NCBI RefSeq assembly: GCF_003576645.1
Contig: NC_044916.1
Location: forward strand, 17,442,099 to 17,506,098
Direction: 5' to 3'
Source: Ipomoea triloba
Taxonomy: Eukaryota; Streptophyta; Magnoliopsida; Solanales; Convolvulaceae
Length of the DNA: 64,000 bases
The translations under genes and the position numbers were made by a program. Shown piece after piece: positions 22,715-33,949 of this stretch. How positions within the stretch are numbered: the first letter of the stretch is position 1; each line of letters opens with the position of its first letter. A model generated the notes under the pieces. That model had not been told where the DNA came from and searched no databases. It saw nothing but the letters and a program-made list of their open reading frames with translations.

Positions 22715-23074
22715 CTAAATTGAAGTACCTTCCGTCATACGGATTGTGTACAGCCGCTCCTTCAGGCGCAGCGTGTTCGCCAGAGATTTGTCCATGTAGA
22801 GCGAATCAAGCTCGTCCCATAAATCTGACGTAGTCGTCTCACCTATCACCTCACATAGAACCGATTTAGATAGGCACAATTGAATGGTTGAACGTGCCTT
22901 GTCATCTAAATCTTCCCAATCTTCATTTGTCATTGTAGCCGGTTTCTTCTTCTTCCCAGCTAGCGCTTTCTTCAAACCGTTCTGGGTTAGAAGGGCTTCC
23001 ATTTGAACCTTCCAGATAGAAAAGCTAATTTTCCCGTCGAACTTCTCGATACCGAACTTGGTAACAGTCGACAT
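22715..23074 (-). pseudogene. gag: Copia 1 gag N-terminal part
   Basis: A 119-residue frame starting MSTVTKFGIEKFDG. The UBN2-type gag signature FSIWKVQMEALLTQNGLKKA is followed by LWDELDSLYMDKSLANTLRL. It ends at TAG 22715-22717, in a context where related gags have glutamine (CAG). The start lies 27 bp inside the PBS. Confidence 0.9.
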
Positions 23075-23100
23075 CTTTGAAAATAATTCTCAATTAAACC

Positions 23101-23112
23101 GCTCTGATACCA
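23101..23112 (-). other. Primer binding site of copia 1
   Basis: Minus strand TGGTATCAGAGC, complementary to initiator Met-tRNA, two bases from the LTR start at 23115. Confidence 0.95.
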
Positions 23113-23114
23113 CT

Positions 23115-23490
23115 TGTTAGGAATATAGCGGAATAATGCGGAAGCGGATAATCGAAAATTGAGAATTATAGAAGTTAAATAATAGGAAAATATATAAATA
23201 ACATAATAAAGAAATTTCTAATTGGAAAAGTAAAATTATATATATATATGTTAATCTCTTCCAGAGATTACAAAAGAATATATATATATATATATATATC
23301 TATGTACGTGAGAAAGAAAAAGAAATGGATAAAGAATGAATTAAATTGATGCATTTAGAATCCAATACAAAGCTGTTATTTATATATGAAAGGAAGAGAG
23401 AAATTAGGCAATTGTGTGAAGCTCCATGAATCACGCTAAACGTGCAAGAAAGGAAACAGCAGCAGCATGCGACGTGGATGAAAATTGCAT
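23115..23490 (-). repeat. 5' LTR of copia 1, truncated
   Basis: Starts tgttaggaatatagcgg and matches the 3' LTR until about 23490. There the last 40 bp or so of the LTR are missing, and the sequence turns into a reverse-complement copy of the same LTR. Confidence 0.88.
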
Positions 23491-23531
23491 CAATTTAATT
23501 CATTGTTTATCCATTTCTTTTTCTTTCTCAC

Positions 23532-23572
<41 letters not shown>

Positions 23573-23683
23573 TATTTTCCCAATTTGAAATTTCTTTATT
23601 TTCTTATTTATATATTTTCCTATTATTTAACTTCTATAATTCTCAATTTTCGATTATTCGCTTCCGCATTATTCCGCTATATA
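23491..23683 (+). repeat. Inverted partial copy of the copia 1 LTR
   Basis: Reads as the complement of the LTR segment from ggataaacaatgaattaaat back to tagcggaataatgcggaag. Together with 23115-23490 it forms a head-to-head inverted repeat with almost no spacer. A (TA)n tract within it has a different length from that of its partner. Confidence 0.85.
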
Positions 23684-23966
23684 TATACACATACATATAT
23701 ATATACATACATGTATGTGTATATATGTATATGTATACATGTACATGTATATATATACGTATACATATATATATATATATGTATACGTATATATATACAT
23801 GTACATGTATACATATACATATATACACATACATGTATGTATATATATATATGTATACATGTATATATATATATGTATATATACATATATATACATATAT
23901 ATATATACATATATACATATATATATATGTATACATGTATACATATATATATATATACATGTATAC

Positions 23967-24018
<52 letters not shown>
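23684..24018. repeat. TA/TG/CA microsatellite
   Basis: Long alternating purine-pyrimidine tract (TA, TG, CA, CG dinucleotides). The long Tyr/Ile frames here in all phases are not genes. Such tracts can adopt Z-DNA or cruciform structure. Confidence 0.95.
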
Positions 24019-24022
<4 letters not shown>

Positions 24023-24357
24023 TAGACTTCATATGAGACTGAGACAACCCATCTAGATGAGAAATAGGACATAATCTTCACCATAGGATATAACAAATTA
24101 AGGGTTGAGATTTGATAGAAAATTATTATAGAGTGGATTCCTTAAAAATAGGCTAATACATACATGTATGTGTATATATATACATACATGTATGTATATA
24201 TATATAAACATACATGTGTATATATATATGGTATACTTCATATGAGACAACCCATCTAGATGAGGAATAGGACATAATCTTCACCATAGGATATAACACA
24301 TTAAGGGTTGAGATTTGATAGAAAATTATTATAGTGGATTCCTTAAAAATAGGCTAA
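24018..24357. repeat. Direct duplication of a 130-bp block next to TA tracts
   Basis: The block starting ggtagacttcatatgagac (24021) recurs about 207 bp downstream (ggtatacttcatatgagac, near 24229). Both end with ccttaaaaataggctaa, and they differ by small indels and substitutions. Each copy is preceded by a catacatgtatg-type microsatellite. The origin is unknown. Confidence 0.8.
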
Positions 24358-25346
24358 TTTTATAAACCAGAGGCAATCAAAGGTTAAAGAAGTAAATTAA
24401 GTAATATGGTGTGCTGCGGTTGTGAGACAAAATAGGGAGTCCCGACTTTCCCTCTCCCCACTCCGTCGATTTCGACTAATTCACTTGCAATCGAAGACAA
24501 ACTGCTTCTCGCATTGTGTGAGGCATACTCCGATGAGCCATGGTTGGATCGAGACGTAGTGAAAAGCGAGGACGGGCGGCGAGGTCACGTGAAGAAAGTA
24601 GAGGTTTGTCTTTGTATTTTTTTTGTTTGCGTTGTATTGGCGAAAGGAGAAACGAGACACAGGGTTGGGTTCGGGCACCAAGGAATGCACACACCCGGTA
24701 TGTGTTTCTGGAGGTTGATGATGGTTTATAAAGGGTTTGACAGAGGTTGAGTTGACGACCAGGTTTTTTCGACCCAGGCTAGGATTTTAGCGAATACAAA
24801 ATGCTTATTTTGTTATTTAACAGAATGAGGGTATGGTCTTAGGGTAGCGTATAGTGGATAGGCGGCGGTGGGGGGGGGGGTTGTAAGTTGGGTAGACAGT
24901 GAGCTGAAGTGCGTACACAATCAAAAAAATATGGCTACATAGACAAAAGCAGTAGCATTTACTTAAAAACGTTCTAAGAATATGTGTACACTCATTCAAA
25001 ATGGTTGTTTACATAATCTTTTTAGGTTTGAGTAGATTTAATTTGTTAGTCGAAATGGGAAAGCATGCGTACTGCACTGCTTACACATCTGATTAATGGT
25101 ATGTGCATATGTGTTCAATCATGTTGGTGTATGGTAGTTCATCGGGTTGTTTTTAAACTGTATATTGTTTATGTGGTAATATAGGTTGTGGTATCATTTG
25201 CTGTGTTATGGACTTGAGAAAGTCATTGACTAGTTTTTTGGATACATTCTTGTGTGTTTTATTTGGCTTCTTTGAATTTATTATTTGTTTGTTTGCAAGT
25301 GCACACAATGGTTAATACGAGTGTGTTGGCAGCTATTTGTGTTGTT
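24358..25346. other. Unassigned region left of copia 2
   Basis: No convincing gene. The part at 24440-24720 is less AT-rich and has overlapping short frames on both strands without recognisable motifs. A run of G lies near 24870. Sequence 25000-25346 is T-rich and intron-like. It was continuous with 33950 onwards before copia 2 inserted at ttgaa. Confidence 0.4.
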
Positions 25347-25351
25347 TTGAA

Positions 25352-25671
25352 TGTAATATAAAACTCAAGCATACAGGACCTTAGAACACATGATTTTCAC
25401 ATACAATACTGCATTAATGTTTAACAGATGTACCTGGCTCCATGGTTTCACTGCAGATGCTTCAATTGGAGACTTGGTTTCTCCCTCCAGACCCTGAGCG
25501 TTCCCTAAGTCTAAGAACTCTGATGCAGAGAGAACTTTTAGTTTTGCAGAAGGGTTGGAGAGAGGACCAGAGCCTCTGGATGGCTATAACTATCTCACAG
25601 TTCCATCAACGTGTGAATAATGATCGTGAAACATAATAATGAGTCATACATTAATAATAATTATTCTAACA
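25352..25671 (-). repeat. 3' LTR of copia 2 (320 bp, with internal deletion)
   Basis: Matches 33545-33944 at both ends but lacks about 80 bp in the middle. At the deletion point it contains aatgatcgtgaaacataat, which also occurs just inside the element near 25700. Confidence 0.92.
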
Positions 25672-26060
25672 TTCTCCCACTTGGCTCATGAATCATAAAT
25701 TTAATAATGATCGTGAAACATAATATGCATAGTATAAGCTAATCCCTTCGTTACATTGGTCAGAACATAAGTAATCATTTAGTTAGAAACTAATAAGAAT
25801 CATGGCGGTAATACGTCACTAATTGAACGCAGTCCCTTCCATGTATCACAATATTAATTTCAAACTTAATATGATTCATAATGATATATTTTCCATAATG
25901 GTCCACGATAATGTCTTTGTCACAGACAAATCCTGTTCATATTGACATAAAACATTCATGTATATATACTTTAAAACTAAACATGACACTTAATACAGGA
26001 ACAAAATCATATTGAGCTCCAAGTATCAAATATATCAAAAACACAAACCTTAACATAATG

Positions 26061-26402
26061 TTAACTGTTTTCAATAACGCCCATTCTCTCAACATGCTCA
26101 TTAAATGCCTTTGGTGGCAAAGCTTTAGTTAATGGGTCTACAATCATTAATCTAGTGCTAATGTGTTCAATTGATACTCTTCGTTCCCGAACATCTTCTT
26201 TAACGGCAAGATACTTCAAATCAATATGTTTAGCACCACTTGTATACTTGTGGTTTTTGGAAAAGAAGACTGTTGCGGCATTATCACAATAAATTTTCAG
26301 CAGCTTGGCAATACTGTCGACAATTCCAAGTCCTGAAATAAAATTCCGCAGCCATAACCCATGATTTGTGGCCATAAAACATGCCACAAACTCAGCTTCC
26401 AT
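26061..26402 (-). pseudogene. pol: Copia 2 RNase H C-terminal part
   Basis: A 113-residue frame in phase with 26424-26840 after a single TAG. It has the RNase H motifs MEAEFVACFMATNHGLWLRN, YCDNAATVFFSKNHKY and HIDLKYLAVKEDV, and the usual polyprotein end DPLTKALPPKAFNEHVERMG. It ends at the normal terminus of copia pol, close to the purine tract and 3' LTR. Confidence 0.9.
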
Positions 26403-26423
26403 AGTGGATGCAGCAACGACAGT

Positions 26424-26840
26424 CTACTTCACACTTTTCCAAGAGATAGCCCCCTCGGCTAAAAGGAACAGATATCCAAATGTGGACTTCCTTGTGTCCA
26501 AACACCCGGCAAAATCTGAATCCGTGTATGCTATCACCTCAAGGCGATCGGACCGCTTATAAGTAAGCATGTACTCCTTTGTGCCTTGTAAGTATCTCAA
26601 CACCTTCTTTGCAGCCTTCCAGTGATCCATACCAGGATTGCTTTGATATCTACCAAGCATCCCGACAGCAAAGCTAATGTCTGGTCGGGTACATGTTTGA
26701 GCATACATCAAACTCCCAACGACAGATGCATAAGGAATATTTTCCATTTCCTTTCGCTCCAATTCATTCTTAGGGCATTGCATAAGACTGAACTTATCTC
26801 CCTTCTGAATTGGAGCAACAGATGCAGAGCACTTTTCCAT
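26424..26840 (-). pseudogene. pol: Copia 2 RT end and RNase H N-terminal part
   Basis: A 138-residue frame in phase with the RT frame. It carries IPYASVVGSLMYAQTCTRPD, VLRYLQGTKEYMLTYKR and the RNase H start VIAYTDSDFAGCLDTRKS. It ends at TAG 26424-26426 in AISWKSVK followed by the stop, where copia elements normally have glutamine. The upstream stop at 26877-26879 also replaces an expected glutamine. Confidence 0.9.
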
Positions 26841-26876
26841 TCTAAACCTTTCTAAGACTTTGTTAATATATGCTTT

Positions 26877-27941
26877 CTAAGACAATCCTAACACTCCTTG
26901 TGATCTATTACGGAATATTTCAATTCCAATCACAAAGGATGCCTCACCTATATCTTTCATTTCAAAGTTCTTAGAAAGAAACACCTTGGTCTCATGCATT
27001 AAACCAAGATCATTAGTAGCAAGCAAAATATCATCGACATACAGAATCAAAAATATAAACTTGCTCCCACTGACCTTCAGATATATACACTGATCAACAG
27101 TGTTTTCCTTAAATCCAAAGGACATTACAGTATCATTAAACTTAAGATACCATTGTCGAGAAGCTTGTCTAAGTCCGTATATCGATCTGTTAAGTTTACA
27201 CACCATGTGTTCCTTTCCTTCAACTGAAAAACCCTCAGGTTGGTTCATGTAAATTTCTTCTTCTAAATTCCCATTCAGAAAGGCTGTTTTCACATCCATT
27301 TGATGCAGCTCTAAGTCATAATGAGCTACTAGTGCCATAATTATTCTAAATGAATCTTTCTTCGAAACAGGTGAAAATGTTTCATTGAAATCAATACCAT
27401 CTTTCTGAGTAAAACCTTTGGCAACAAGTCTGGCCTTGTACCGTTCGATATTGCCATTTGAGTCATGTTTGGTCTTAAAAACCCATTTACAGCCAACTGG
27501 CTTACAACCTTCAGGCAATTCAACAAGATCCCATACTTCATTATGTTCCATTGATTTTAACTCATCTTTCATGGCTTCGACCCATTTAGAAGAATTAGGA
27601 CTATTTATAGCCTGTGAAAATAAAACTGGATCTTTATCAATTCCAATATCGAAATCTGATTCTTGAAGATAAACCATATAATCATCAGATATAGCAGATC
27701 TCCTTTGTCTTTGAGATCTTCTTAATGCTACTTCTGTAGGAATATCATTTGTGGGTTCACTGATAACTTCATCATGGAGTGGTTGATCATTAATTTGTTG
27801 TTCAGGTAAGTCATTAGATTGTTCATTCGTTACAGGATGAACAATCTGAGTAACTCCAGGTAAAGTTATTTGACGCACAGGAACAACAAATTGAGAAGAA
27901 GTTATCGGAGAATCTTGCACCGTAACTTCTTTAAGTTCCAC
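26877..27941 (-). pseudogene. pol: Copia 2 reverse transcriptase
   Basis: A 354-residue frame. The first 110 residues are linker ending in RRSQRQRRSAI. The copia RT domain runs from about residue 120: KWVEAMKDELKSMEHNEVWD, CKWVFKTKHDSNGNIERYKA, LHQMDVKTAFLNGNLEEEIY and the active site FLILYVDDILLATND near residue 303. The frame is intact until TAG 26877. The distance to integrase (28232) contains more linker, read through a frameshifted stretch and one N at 28252. Confidence 0.93.
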
Positions 27942-28231
27942 TTTTCGTGGTTCATCACTCCCACTTATGTTATCATTCTCAATGAACTTGGCATTTCCAG
28001 TTTCAACAATTCTTGTAGTATGGCTAGGACAATAAATTCTATACCCTTTAGATTTATCTGGATAACCAATGAAAAATCCACTAGTTGTTCTTGAGTCCAG
28101 TTTCTTTTCATGTGGATTATAAATGCGTATCTCCGCCGGGCATCCCCAAATATGAAGGTGCCTTAAACTGGGTTTCCTTCCAGTCCACAGTTCAAAAGGT
28201 GTTTTTGAAACTGCCTTGCTAGGAACCCTGT

Positions 28232-29107
28232 TTAATAAATAGGCGGCGGTTNCAAGGGTAAAGAAGAATAACTCATCATGCTCCTAACCATTTCCATTAA
28301 GGTGCGATTACGCCTTTCTGCAACACCATTTTGTTGCGGTGTTCCGGGCATTGTGTATTGAGCACAAATACCACGTTTTTCAAGAAATTTAGCAAATGGA
28401 CCAGGACATTGTCCATTCTCATTATACTTTCCATAATATTCACCACCTCTATCAGATCTTATAATTTTCACCTTTCTGTCTAATTGTCTTTCAACCTCTT
28501 CCACAAATAACTCTAAGGCATTTATTGATTGAGATTTTTCATGCAACAAATAGATATAACCATAACGTGAAAAGTCATCAATAAATGTGATGAAATATTT
28601 TTCCTTTCGTGAAAAGTCATCAATAAATGTGATGAAATATTTTTCCTTTCCGAAAGTCGGATCAATAAATGTGATGAAATATTTTTCCTTTCCGAAAGTC
28701 GGAACATCAAATGTGATGAAATATTTTTCCTTTCCGAAAGTCGGAACATCAAACGGTCCACATATATCAGTGTATATTATTTCAAGGAGTTGTGTGCTTC
28801 TTGTGGCTGCATTCTTATTTGTGTGATTTGAATGTTTTCCTTTAATACAATCCACACAAATACCGAGATCAGTAAAATCCAATTCAGGAAGAATTTCATT
28901 CTTCACAAGTCTTTGAATCCTTTCCTTGGATATGTGACCCAAACGTTTATGCCACAAGTAAGCTGATCTTTCATCAACTAAACCTTGTTTAGTTCTAATA
29001 CTATGATGCAGGGTTAAAAGAGTTTCAGCAAATAGATTGTCAAGATTTAATTTGTACAAATCATCAGAAAGTATACCAGAACCAATAAGGTGATTTTGTT
29101 TGAACAA
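28232..29107 (-). pseudogene. pol: Copia 2 pre-integrase and integrase core, with 42-bp stutters
   Basis: A 291-residue frame. The pre-integrase motif is YLWHKRLGHISKERIQRLV (about residue 49). The zinc pair is CVDCIKGKHSNH. The integrase core starts at YTDICGPFDVPTFGKEKYFI. Four tandem copies of exactly 42 bp then repeat parts of PTFGKEKYFITFIDDFSR before the sequence continues YGYIYLLHEKSQS. The second Asp is in IIRSDRGGEYYG and the Glu region in PGTPQQNGVAERRNRTLMEM. The frame ends at an N (28252). Without the 42-bp copies the domain would have normal spacing, so they are probably assembly artefacts. Confidence 0.9.
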
Positions 29108-29574
29108 ACTAAAACTCCATTTCCAAACTTTAAGGAAAAACCAACAGAGTCCAGTTTTGACAAAGAAATTAAATTTCTAGAAGCTGAAGGAACATAAAGA
29201 GTCTCAAACAAATCCAAATGATGCCCAATATCTAAAATTAAACGATAAGTTCCAATGGCTTCTACTGGAGCTTTAACTCTATTCCCCATGAACACAAATC
29301 TTTCATTTGGCTTTATGGTTTGGGTCATAAGGAATCCCTGCATAGTATTCGAAACATGAGTAGTGGAACCAGAATCAATCCACCAAGTATTATAAGGAAC
29401 TTCAGTTAAATTTGATTCGAAACATACTGATATAAAATTTATACCTTTCTTTTCGAACCATGCCTTACGCTTAAGGCAATCTTTCTGAAAATGTCCAAAT
29501 TTCTTGCAGAAATGACACTTGTCATTCTTATGTTCCTTTTTGTGGATTTGAGAAGATGACTCATTAGTCTTCAT
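29047..29574 (-). pseudogene. pol: Copia 2 nucleocapsid knuckle and protease
   Basis: A 175-residue frame in phase with gag (stop TAG at 29629-29631 between them). The zinc knuckle is CHFCKKFGHFQKDC. The protease active site is WWIDSGSTTHVSN, and LYVPSASRNLISLSKLDSVG is the typical downstream motif. It ends by frameshift near 29100, where the next frame (28232-29107) takes over at the pre-integrase region. Confidence 0.9.
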
Positions 29575-29628
29575 TGGTCCTTTCTTACCCTTCTGATTCT
29601 TCTTTCCAAACTTTTTACCAGCCCTTGA

Positions 29629-30327
29629 CTAACTCATGATATTAACTGAGTGAATCCCTTGTCCCTTAAGCCTTCTTTCCTCTTGATTTAGCATTTTATG
29701 CAATTCGAGTACATTCCACTTATCTTTAATGGAATTATAATTCACTTGGAATCTCTCATACTCGTGAGGCAAAGAGTTTAAAATAAATTGAACAAGGAAA
29801 GTATCACTCACTTCCATTTCCATGGACCTTAATTTTCCTGCTAAGGTTAACATCTCAGTAACATGCTGATGCATGGAACGTGAACCATCAAATTTCATGG
29901 TGGTCAGTTTACCCATAAGTGTGCCTGCTAGGGCCTTATCAGCACATTCAGAAAGTGAATTTTTCTCCACATGTTTCAACAAATCCTTAGCACTGTCAAA
30001 TTTGGGAATTGTTGACTTGATGTTTCTTTCAAGTGTCATTCGCATAAGCATCATGCTGAGTCTATTTGACCTTTCCCATGCTTGATGGAAGGCTACATCA
30101 TCAGCACTGCTATTATCATCAATAGCAGCGGGCTTGTCAGTCAAGAGTGCTAGATCAAGATCCAGAACACCGAGGTGAAACTGAATTTGTTCATGCCACT
30201 CAGCAAAATTCAGCCCATTAAACTTTACAATAGACGCAACTTGCGAAAGCATTGAAACACAACTTAATGCTGCAATACATATAAAATACTTAGACATTAA
30301 CTCTACATTAACACAAAGTAAATACAT
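29629..30327 (-). pseudogene. gag: Copia 2 gag
   Basis: A 232-residue frame of the UBN2-type retrotransposon gag. It includes FNGLNFAEWHEQIQFHLGVL, a long helical central part (LSMMLMRMTLERNIKSTIPK) and FLVQFILNSLPHEYERFQVN, the conserved end of the domain. The likely functional start is at MSKYFICI or MLSQVASIV, because the first residues of the longest frame look non-conserved. It ends at TAG and then continues in phase into basic sequence and the zinc knuckle. Confidence 0.88.
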
Positions 30328-30647
30328 TTAACTAACATACTCGTAAACAATTAAATACATTGAAGGTCTCCTTTGGGTGATCCAACAACGTATAACATTA
30401 AACGTAACGATGCTCAATTATTGCAATTTTCACATAATTGGCTATTAATTATATTATGACTAGACTTGTTTGCTATCTTTGGATATGCTAAACAACCCAA
30501 TCAAATATAAATAATTGACCGCTATTATGTTTATAATTATGAAATAATTGATCAACTTTTGGGCGACTCTTAAATATTTCATAATTATTAAACTTCAATT
30601 TACCCAATATAATAGAAAAATAAAATCATGTTATTTCATTATAAGCA

Positions 30648-31058
30648 TCACATAATCATGGNTGTGATGAAATATTTTTCCTTTCCGAAAGTCGGAACAT
30701 CAAACGGTCCACATATATCAGTGTATATTATTTCAAGGAGTTGTGTGCTTCTTGTGGCTGCATTCTTATTTGTGTGATTTGAATGTTTTCCTTTAATACA
30801 ATCCACACAAATACCGAGATCAGTAAAATCCAATTCAGGAAGAATTTCATTCTTCACAAGTCTTTGAATCCTTTCCTTGGATATGTGACCCAAACGTTTA
30901 TGCCACAAGTAAGCTGATCTTTCATCAACTAAACCTTGTTTAGTTCTAATACTATGATGCAGGGTTAAAAGAGTTTCAGCAAATAGATTGTCAAGATTTA
31001 ATTTGTACAAATCATCAGAAAGTATACCAGAACCAATAAGGTGATTTTGTTTGAACAA
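30648..31058 (-). pseudogene. pol: Duplicate of the copia 2 pre-integrase region
   Basis: Identical to the first 130 residues of the 28232-29107 frame, ending at the N joint in FGKEKYFIT. It is part of the probable assembly duplication, not a second element. Confidence 0.85.
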
Positions 31059-31525
31059 ACTAAAACTCCATTTCCAAACTTTAAGGAAAAACCAACAGAG
31101 TCCAGTTTTGACAAAGAAATTAAATTTCTAGAAGCTGAAGGAACATAAAGAGTCTCAAACAAATCCAAATGATGCCCAATATCTAAAATTAAACGATAAG
31201 TTCCAATGGCTTCTACTGGAGCTTTAACTCTATTCCCCATGAACACAAATCTTTCATTTGGCTTTATGGTTTGGGTCATAAGGAATCCCTGCATAGTATT
31301 CGAAACATGAGTAGTGGAACCAGAATCAATCCACCAAGTATTATAAGGAACTTCAGTTAAATTTGATTCGAAACATACTGATATAAAATTTATACCTTTC
31401 TTTTCGAACCATGCCTTACGCTTAAGGCAATCTTTCTGAAAATGTCCAAATTTCTTGCAGAAATGACACTTGTCATTCTTATGTTCCTTTTTGTGGATTT
31501 GAGAAGATGACTCATTAGTCTTCAT
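30998..31525 (-). pseudogene. pol: Duplicate of the copia 2 knuckle and protease
   Basis: Same 175 residues as 29047-29574, offset 1951. See the duplication entry. It carries CHFCKKFGHFQKDC and WWIDSGSTTHVSN. Confidence 0.85.
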
Positions 31526-31579
31526 TGGTCCTTTCTTACCCTTCTGATTCTTCTTTCCAAACTTTTTACCAGCCCTTGA

Positions 31580-32278
31580 CTAACTCATGATATTAACTGA
31601 GTGAATCCCTTGTCCCTTAAGCCTTCTTTCCTCTTGATTTAGCATTTTATGCAATTCGAGTACATTCCACTTATCTTTAATGGAATTATAATTCACTTGG
31701 AATCTCTCATACTCGTGAGGCAAAGAGTTTAAAATAAATTGAACAAGGAAAGTATCACTCACTTCCATTTCCATGGACCTTAATTTTCCTGCTAAGGTTA
31801 ACATCTCAGTAACATGCTGATGCATGGAACGTGAACCATCAAATTTCATGGTGGTCAGTTTACCCATAAGTGTGCCTGCTAGGGCCTTATCAGCACATTC
31901 AGAAAGTGAATTTTTCTCCACATGTTTCAACAAATCCTTAGCACTGTCAAATTTGGGAATTGTTGACTTGATGTTTCTTTCAAGTGTCATTCGCATAAGC
32001 ATCATGCTGAGTCTATTTGACCTTTCCCATGCTTGATGGAAGGCTACATCATCAGCACTGCTATTATCATCAATAGCAGCGGGCTTGTCAGTCAAGAGTG
32101 CTAGATCAAGATCCAGAACACCGAGGTGAAACTGAATTTGTTCATGCCACTCAGCAAAATTCAGCCCATTAAACTTTACAATAGACGCAACTTGCGAAAG
32201 CATTGAAACACAACTTAATGCTGCAATACATATAAAATACTTAGACATTAACTCTACATTAACACAAAGTAAATACAT
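31580..32278 (-). pseudogene. gag: Duplicate of copia 2 gag (or the only real one)
   Basis: Same 232 residues as 29629-30327, offset 1951, with the same TAG end. Because this copy is the one joined to the leader and 5' LTR, and the other is the one joined to integrase, a single gag lies between them if the overlap is collapsed. Confidence 0.85.
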
Positions 32279-32612
32279 TTAACTAACATACTCGTAAACA
32301 ATTAAATACATTGAAGGTCTCCTTTGGGTGATCCAACAACGTATAACATTAAACGTAACGATGCTCAATTATTGCAATTTTCACATAATTGGCTATTAAT
32401 TATATTATGACTAGACTTGTTTGCTATCTTTGGATATGCTAAACAACCCAATCAAATATAAATAATTGACCGCTATTATGTTTATAATTATGAAATAATT
32501 GATCAACTTTTGGGCGACTCTTAAATATTTCATAATTATTAAACTTCAATTTACCCAATATAATAGAAAAATAAAATCATGTTATTTCATTATAAGCATC
32601 ACATAATCATGG

Positions 32613-33530
32613 GTAATTGAATTTTTTTATTTAAATTTGATATCTATTAAACTTTATAATTTGGTCACTTTGGTGACTATCAAATAATCATAGTTTGATA
32701 CCAAATAAATAATATCAGAAAATCCATGCCGAAAAATATATTAAAAGAAAATATGTAATGTAATTCTAATAGAAAAATGATTCTGATAGAATAACAATAC
32801 TAATACATAAAGAATATTTGATATTCAAATTAATTACTGTTAATGGCAGACTAATATGTAGTTTGTTACGGAAGCAGTAAACACATGCGCCAAATACAAT
32901 AAGTATAAAGCATATGCCGTAAATTCATCATATACGGAGAAAATTAAATATAATCATTAAAAACATATGCAGTAATAATACGCAGTCCTTACATAAACCT
33001 TGCACAATCCTTACGCAATGAGAAATTATGTAATATTATACATAAGCCTTACACAATCCATTGAATATGCATTATTATTCATTGAACACATACATACATA
33101 CGAACAACTATACATTTCTCGAACAACTATACATACGAACACATACATATGAATGAAATTACAGAAATCTGGGCATGCAAATGTATTGCAGTGGATGAGG
33201 GAATGCAAGATAACCTCATTCATGTGGTTTAGTTTATAGTACATGCGAATGTATTAAGGGTACATTATGAACAATGAACAATGCAAAGTCATTTATAAGA
33301 ATTAAAAACCAATATTAATTACATGCATTCGCCATAACGTAAAAAAAAAAGGGAATTCCAAGATTTAGAAGCCATCAACTTAATACATTACATACATTTG
33401 CATTCTTATCATATATAAATATTACATCAACTTATGCAGATACATTCACTATTCATGCGTAAATGCCAATTAATGCAAAAAACTGTCTATTTCATCCTTA
33501 TATATGAAAAATCATATGCTCTACAACCTG
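32613..33530 (-). other. Leader of copia 2 between gag and PBS
   Basis: About 1.2 kb from gag to the LTR including the duplicated end (30328-30661). It is AT-rich with no conserved frame. Confidence 0.65.
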
Positions 33531-33542
33531 ACTCAGATACCA
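33531..33542 (-). other. Primer binding site of copia 2
   Basis: Minus strand TGGTATCTGAGT, two bases from the LTR. It matches the initiator Met-tRNA site except for a few positions. Confidence 0.8.
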
Positions 33543-33544
33543 CA

Positions 33545-33944
33545 TGTAATATAAAACTCAAGCATACAGGACCTTAGAACACATGATTTTCACATACAAT
33601 ACTGCATTAATGTTTAACAGATGTACCTGGCTCCATGGTTTCACTGCAGATGCTTCAATTGGAGACTTGGTTTCTCCCTCCAGACCCTGAGCGTTCCCTA
33701 AGTCTAAGAACTCTGATGCAGAGAGAACTTTTAGTTTTGCAGAAGGGTTGGGGAGAGGACCAGAGCCTCTGGATGGCTATAACTATCTCACAGTTCCATC
33801 AACGTGTGAAGTTATTGAGCAGTTGAAACTGCCATTTATCTTTAACTGGCCAATAGGATTATTATTATTATTATATTATTAAATATACATAAATATTTAT
33901 GAGCCATAATAATGAGTCATACATTAATAATAATTATTCTAACA
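33545..33944 (-). repeat. 5' LTR of copia 2 (400 bp)
   Basis: Runs from tgtaatataaaac to attctaaca and is followed by ttgaa, the TSD. It is full-length compared with the 320-bp 3' copy. An ATT microsatellite lies inside (33855-33885). Confidence 0.93.
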
Positions 33945-33949
33945 TTGAA

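Larger units (their letters stand above)
20125..23490 (-). mobile_element. Ty1/copia element lacking RT and RNase H
   Basis: Minus strand: 5' LTR (23115-23490), Met-tRNA PBS, gag, protease, integrase, then an abrupt jump to the last residues of the RNase H region, purine tract and 3' LTR (20125-20530). RT and almost all of RNase H have been deleted, and stops interrupt gag and protease, so it is non-autonomous. The copia order (integrase before RT) is clear. Tork-like similarity is a guess. The 5' LTR is truncated and continues into an inverted LTR copy. Confidence 0.9.
28712..32612. repeat. Exact 1950-bp tandem duplication separated by one N
   Basis: 28712-30661 recurs as 30663-32612 with an offset of 1951. 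All frames in it occur twice with identical translations (29629-30327 and 31580-32278; 29047-29574 and 30998-31525). The single N at 30662 sits exactly at the joint. The most likely cause is two contigs whose overlapping ends were joined without merging. Confidence 0.95.
25352..33944 (-). mobile_element. Ty1/copia element with exact 5-bp TSD
   Basis: The LTRs begin tgtaatataaaac and end attctaaca. The flanks carry the same 5 bp, ttgaa, at 25347-25351 and 33945-33949. Minus-strand coding order is gag, zinc knuckle, protease, integrase, RT (YVDD), RNase H. In-frame TAG stops occur in gag (29629-29631), RT/RNase H (26877-26879, 26424-26426) and elsewhere. A 1950-bp segment is repeated exactly around an N at 30662; without it the element is about 6.6 kb. 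The lineage is not assigned. Confidence 0.95.

Noticed and set aside
24476..24750. Overlapping frames on both strands as host exons
   Set aside because: No domain, no consistent splice pattern, and equal openness on opposite strands.
28712..32612. Two separate copia elements in tandem
   Set aside because: There is only one pair of LTRs and one TSD, and the duplicate is exact and centred on an N.
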